A program made the translations under genes and the position numbers. From Bacillus sp. FJAT-52991 (GTDB taxonomy: Bacteria; Bacillota; Bacilli; Bacillales; Domibacillaceae), in assembly GCF_037201805.1 (NCBI RefSeq), contig NZ_CP147404.1, forward strand, positions 2,566,001 through 2,630,000: a stretch of 64,000 nt of DNA. The letters run 5' to 3'. A model generated the notes under the pieces. It saw nothing but the letters and a program-made list of their open reading frames with translations, ran no database searches and had not been told where the DNA came from. Position 1 is the first letter of the stretch; every line of letters begins with the position of its first letter. Shown here one piece after another: positions 63,375-64,000 of this stretch.

Positions 63375-64000
63375 TTATTTTGCATCATACCAAGTAGCAC
63401 CGTAAGAAAAATCAACCTTGAGCGGCACTTTCAACGGCACAGCTTGCTCCATCACTTCTGGCACAAGCTTGCTCATTATTTCGATCTCCTCTTTCGGCAC
63501 TTCAAAAATTAATTCATCGTGCACTTGTAATAATAATTTCGATTGCAGCTTTTCTTTATCTAACCGTTCTGCTACATCAATCATGGCCTTTTTAATAATA
63601 TCCGCAGCACTTCCTTGAATCGGTGTGTTCATCGCTGTTCGTTCTCCAAAGCCACGCAAGTTAAAATTTCGGCTTGTAATTTCAGGAATATAACGTCTTC
63701 GTTGTAATAACGTCGTGACATATCCCTTTTCCTTCGCCTCACGAATGATAGAGTCCATATACTCTTTCACACCTGGGTAGGTAGTTAAATACCGCTCAAT
63801 AAAGTCGGCCGCTTCTTTTCTAGTAATGCCCAAGTTTTGTGATAAGCCATAATCACTAATACCATAGACAATTCCAAAATTCACCGCTTTCGCTTGGCGG
63901 CGCATATTTCCATCGACTTCTTCCTTCGACACATGGAACACGTCCATCGCTGTAGCTGTATGAATATCTAACCCTTGAAGAAAAGCTTCGATTAATTTTT
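63375..64000 (-). CDS. polA: DNA polymerase I, C-terminal part (runs off the window)
   Basis: The frame is open to base 64000, where the residues read KLIEAFLQGLDIHTATAMDV, and ends at the stop at 63375; about 208 residues are visible. It holds the fingers and palm of the family A polymerase: RRQAKAVNFGIVYGISDYGL (motif B with the dNTP-binding Lys and Tyr), GFGERTAMNTPIQGSAADII, and the catalytic QVHDELIFEV (motif C). The 5' part with the 5'-nuclease is outside the window. Confidence 0.97.
   Translation of the reverse strand, partial: KLIEAFLQGLDIHTATAMDVFHVSKEEVDGNMRRQAKAVNFGIVYGISDYGLSQNLGITRKEAADFIERYLTTYPGVKEYMDSIIREAKEKGYVTTLLQRRRYIPEITSRNFNLRGFGERTAMNTPIQGSAADIIKKAMIDVAERLDKEKLQSKLLLQVHDELIFEVPKEEIEIMSKLVPEVMEQAVPLKVPLKVDFSYGATWYDAK

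Overview
The window is a stretch of chromosome from a spore-forming member of the Bacillaceae (moderate-to-low GC, strong AGGAGG ribosome binding sites, TTG/GTG/ATT starts, T-box leaders, and the sporulation genes gerM, gerE and sspI). From both ends the gene order follows the Bacillus subtilis backbone: ysnB-rdgB-rph-gerM-murI-ysmB-gerE-ysmA-sdhBAC-yslB-uvrC, then trxA-etfAB-fadB-fadR-lcfA, yshE-mutS2-polX-cvpA-zapA / rnhC, pheTS-ysgA / sspI, ysdC-ysdA-rplT-rpmI-infC, thrS-dnaI-dnaB-nrdR-speD-gapB, and coaE-ytaF-mutM-polA. Nearly all of it is read from the minus strand. The species is not identified; it does not look like B. subtilis itself.

Layout. 1-62: the 5' half of a tRNA-Arg(UCU) whose anticodon loop is interrupted by what looks like the 5' end of a group I intron, cut by the window edge. 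0.2-9.6 kb: nucleotide housekeeping, cell wall (murI), sporulation regulators and succinate dehydrogenase. 11.5-20.3 kb: an accessory block placed between uvrC and trxA, holding a glycan/membrane cassette (sugar epimerase, flippase-like protein, membrane alkaline-phosphatase-fold protein, GT2, GT-C protein), a Fur-controlled FTR1 iron uptake pair and a Fur-controlled lipoprotein of unknown function. 20.4-25.9 kb: thioredoxin and the FadR fatty-acid degradation genes. 26.0-26.4 kb: a strongly structured non-coding element. 26.4-33 kb: an RND exporter with its two-component system, and an MFS exporter. 33-43.5 kb: DNA maintenance and phenylalanyl-tRNA synthetase behind a Phe T-box.

44.4-47.9 kb is the main candidate for something little described. 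After sspI comes a cluster of probable spore-surface genes: two tandem paralogues and one divergent paralogue sharing a short helical domain with a central LLLASVALEE-type motif, an overlapping unknown partner, a 44-aa protein, and two low-complexity proteins rich in Tyr/His/Pro and Gly/Phe. 48-64 kb returns to backbone: translation (L20 leader, infC with an ATT start, thrS behind a Thr T-box whose leader also carries a MITE-like insertion), replication initiation (dnaI, dnaB), spermidine synthesis (speD), gluconeogenesis (gapB with a CcpN-like operator), an inserted phzF-family gene, and the polA-mutM repair group.

The most unusual signals are the interrupted tRNA-Arg, the structured element at 26.0-26.4 kb (a 20-nt copy of one end forms part of the phzF leader 34 kb away), the MITE-like insertion in the thrS leader, the spore-surface-like cluster, and five 21-bp repeats behind rplT. 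No CRISPR array, intact transposase, prophage or rRNA gene was seen.
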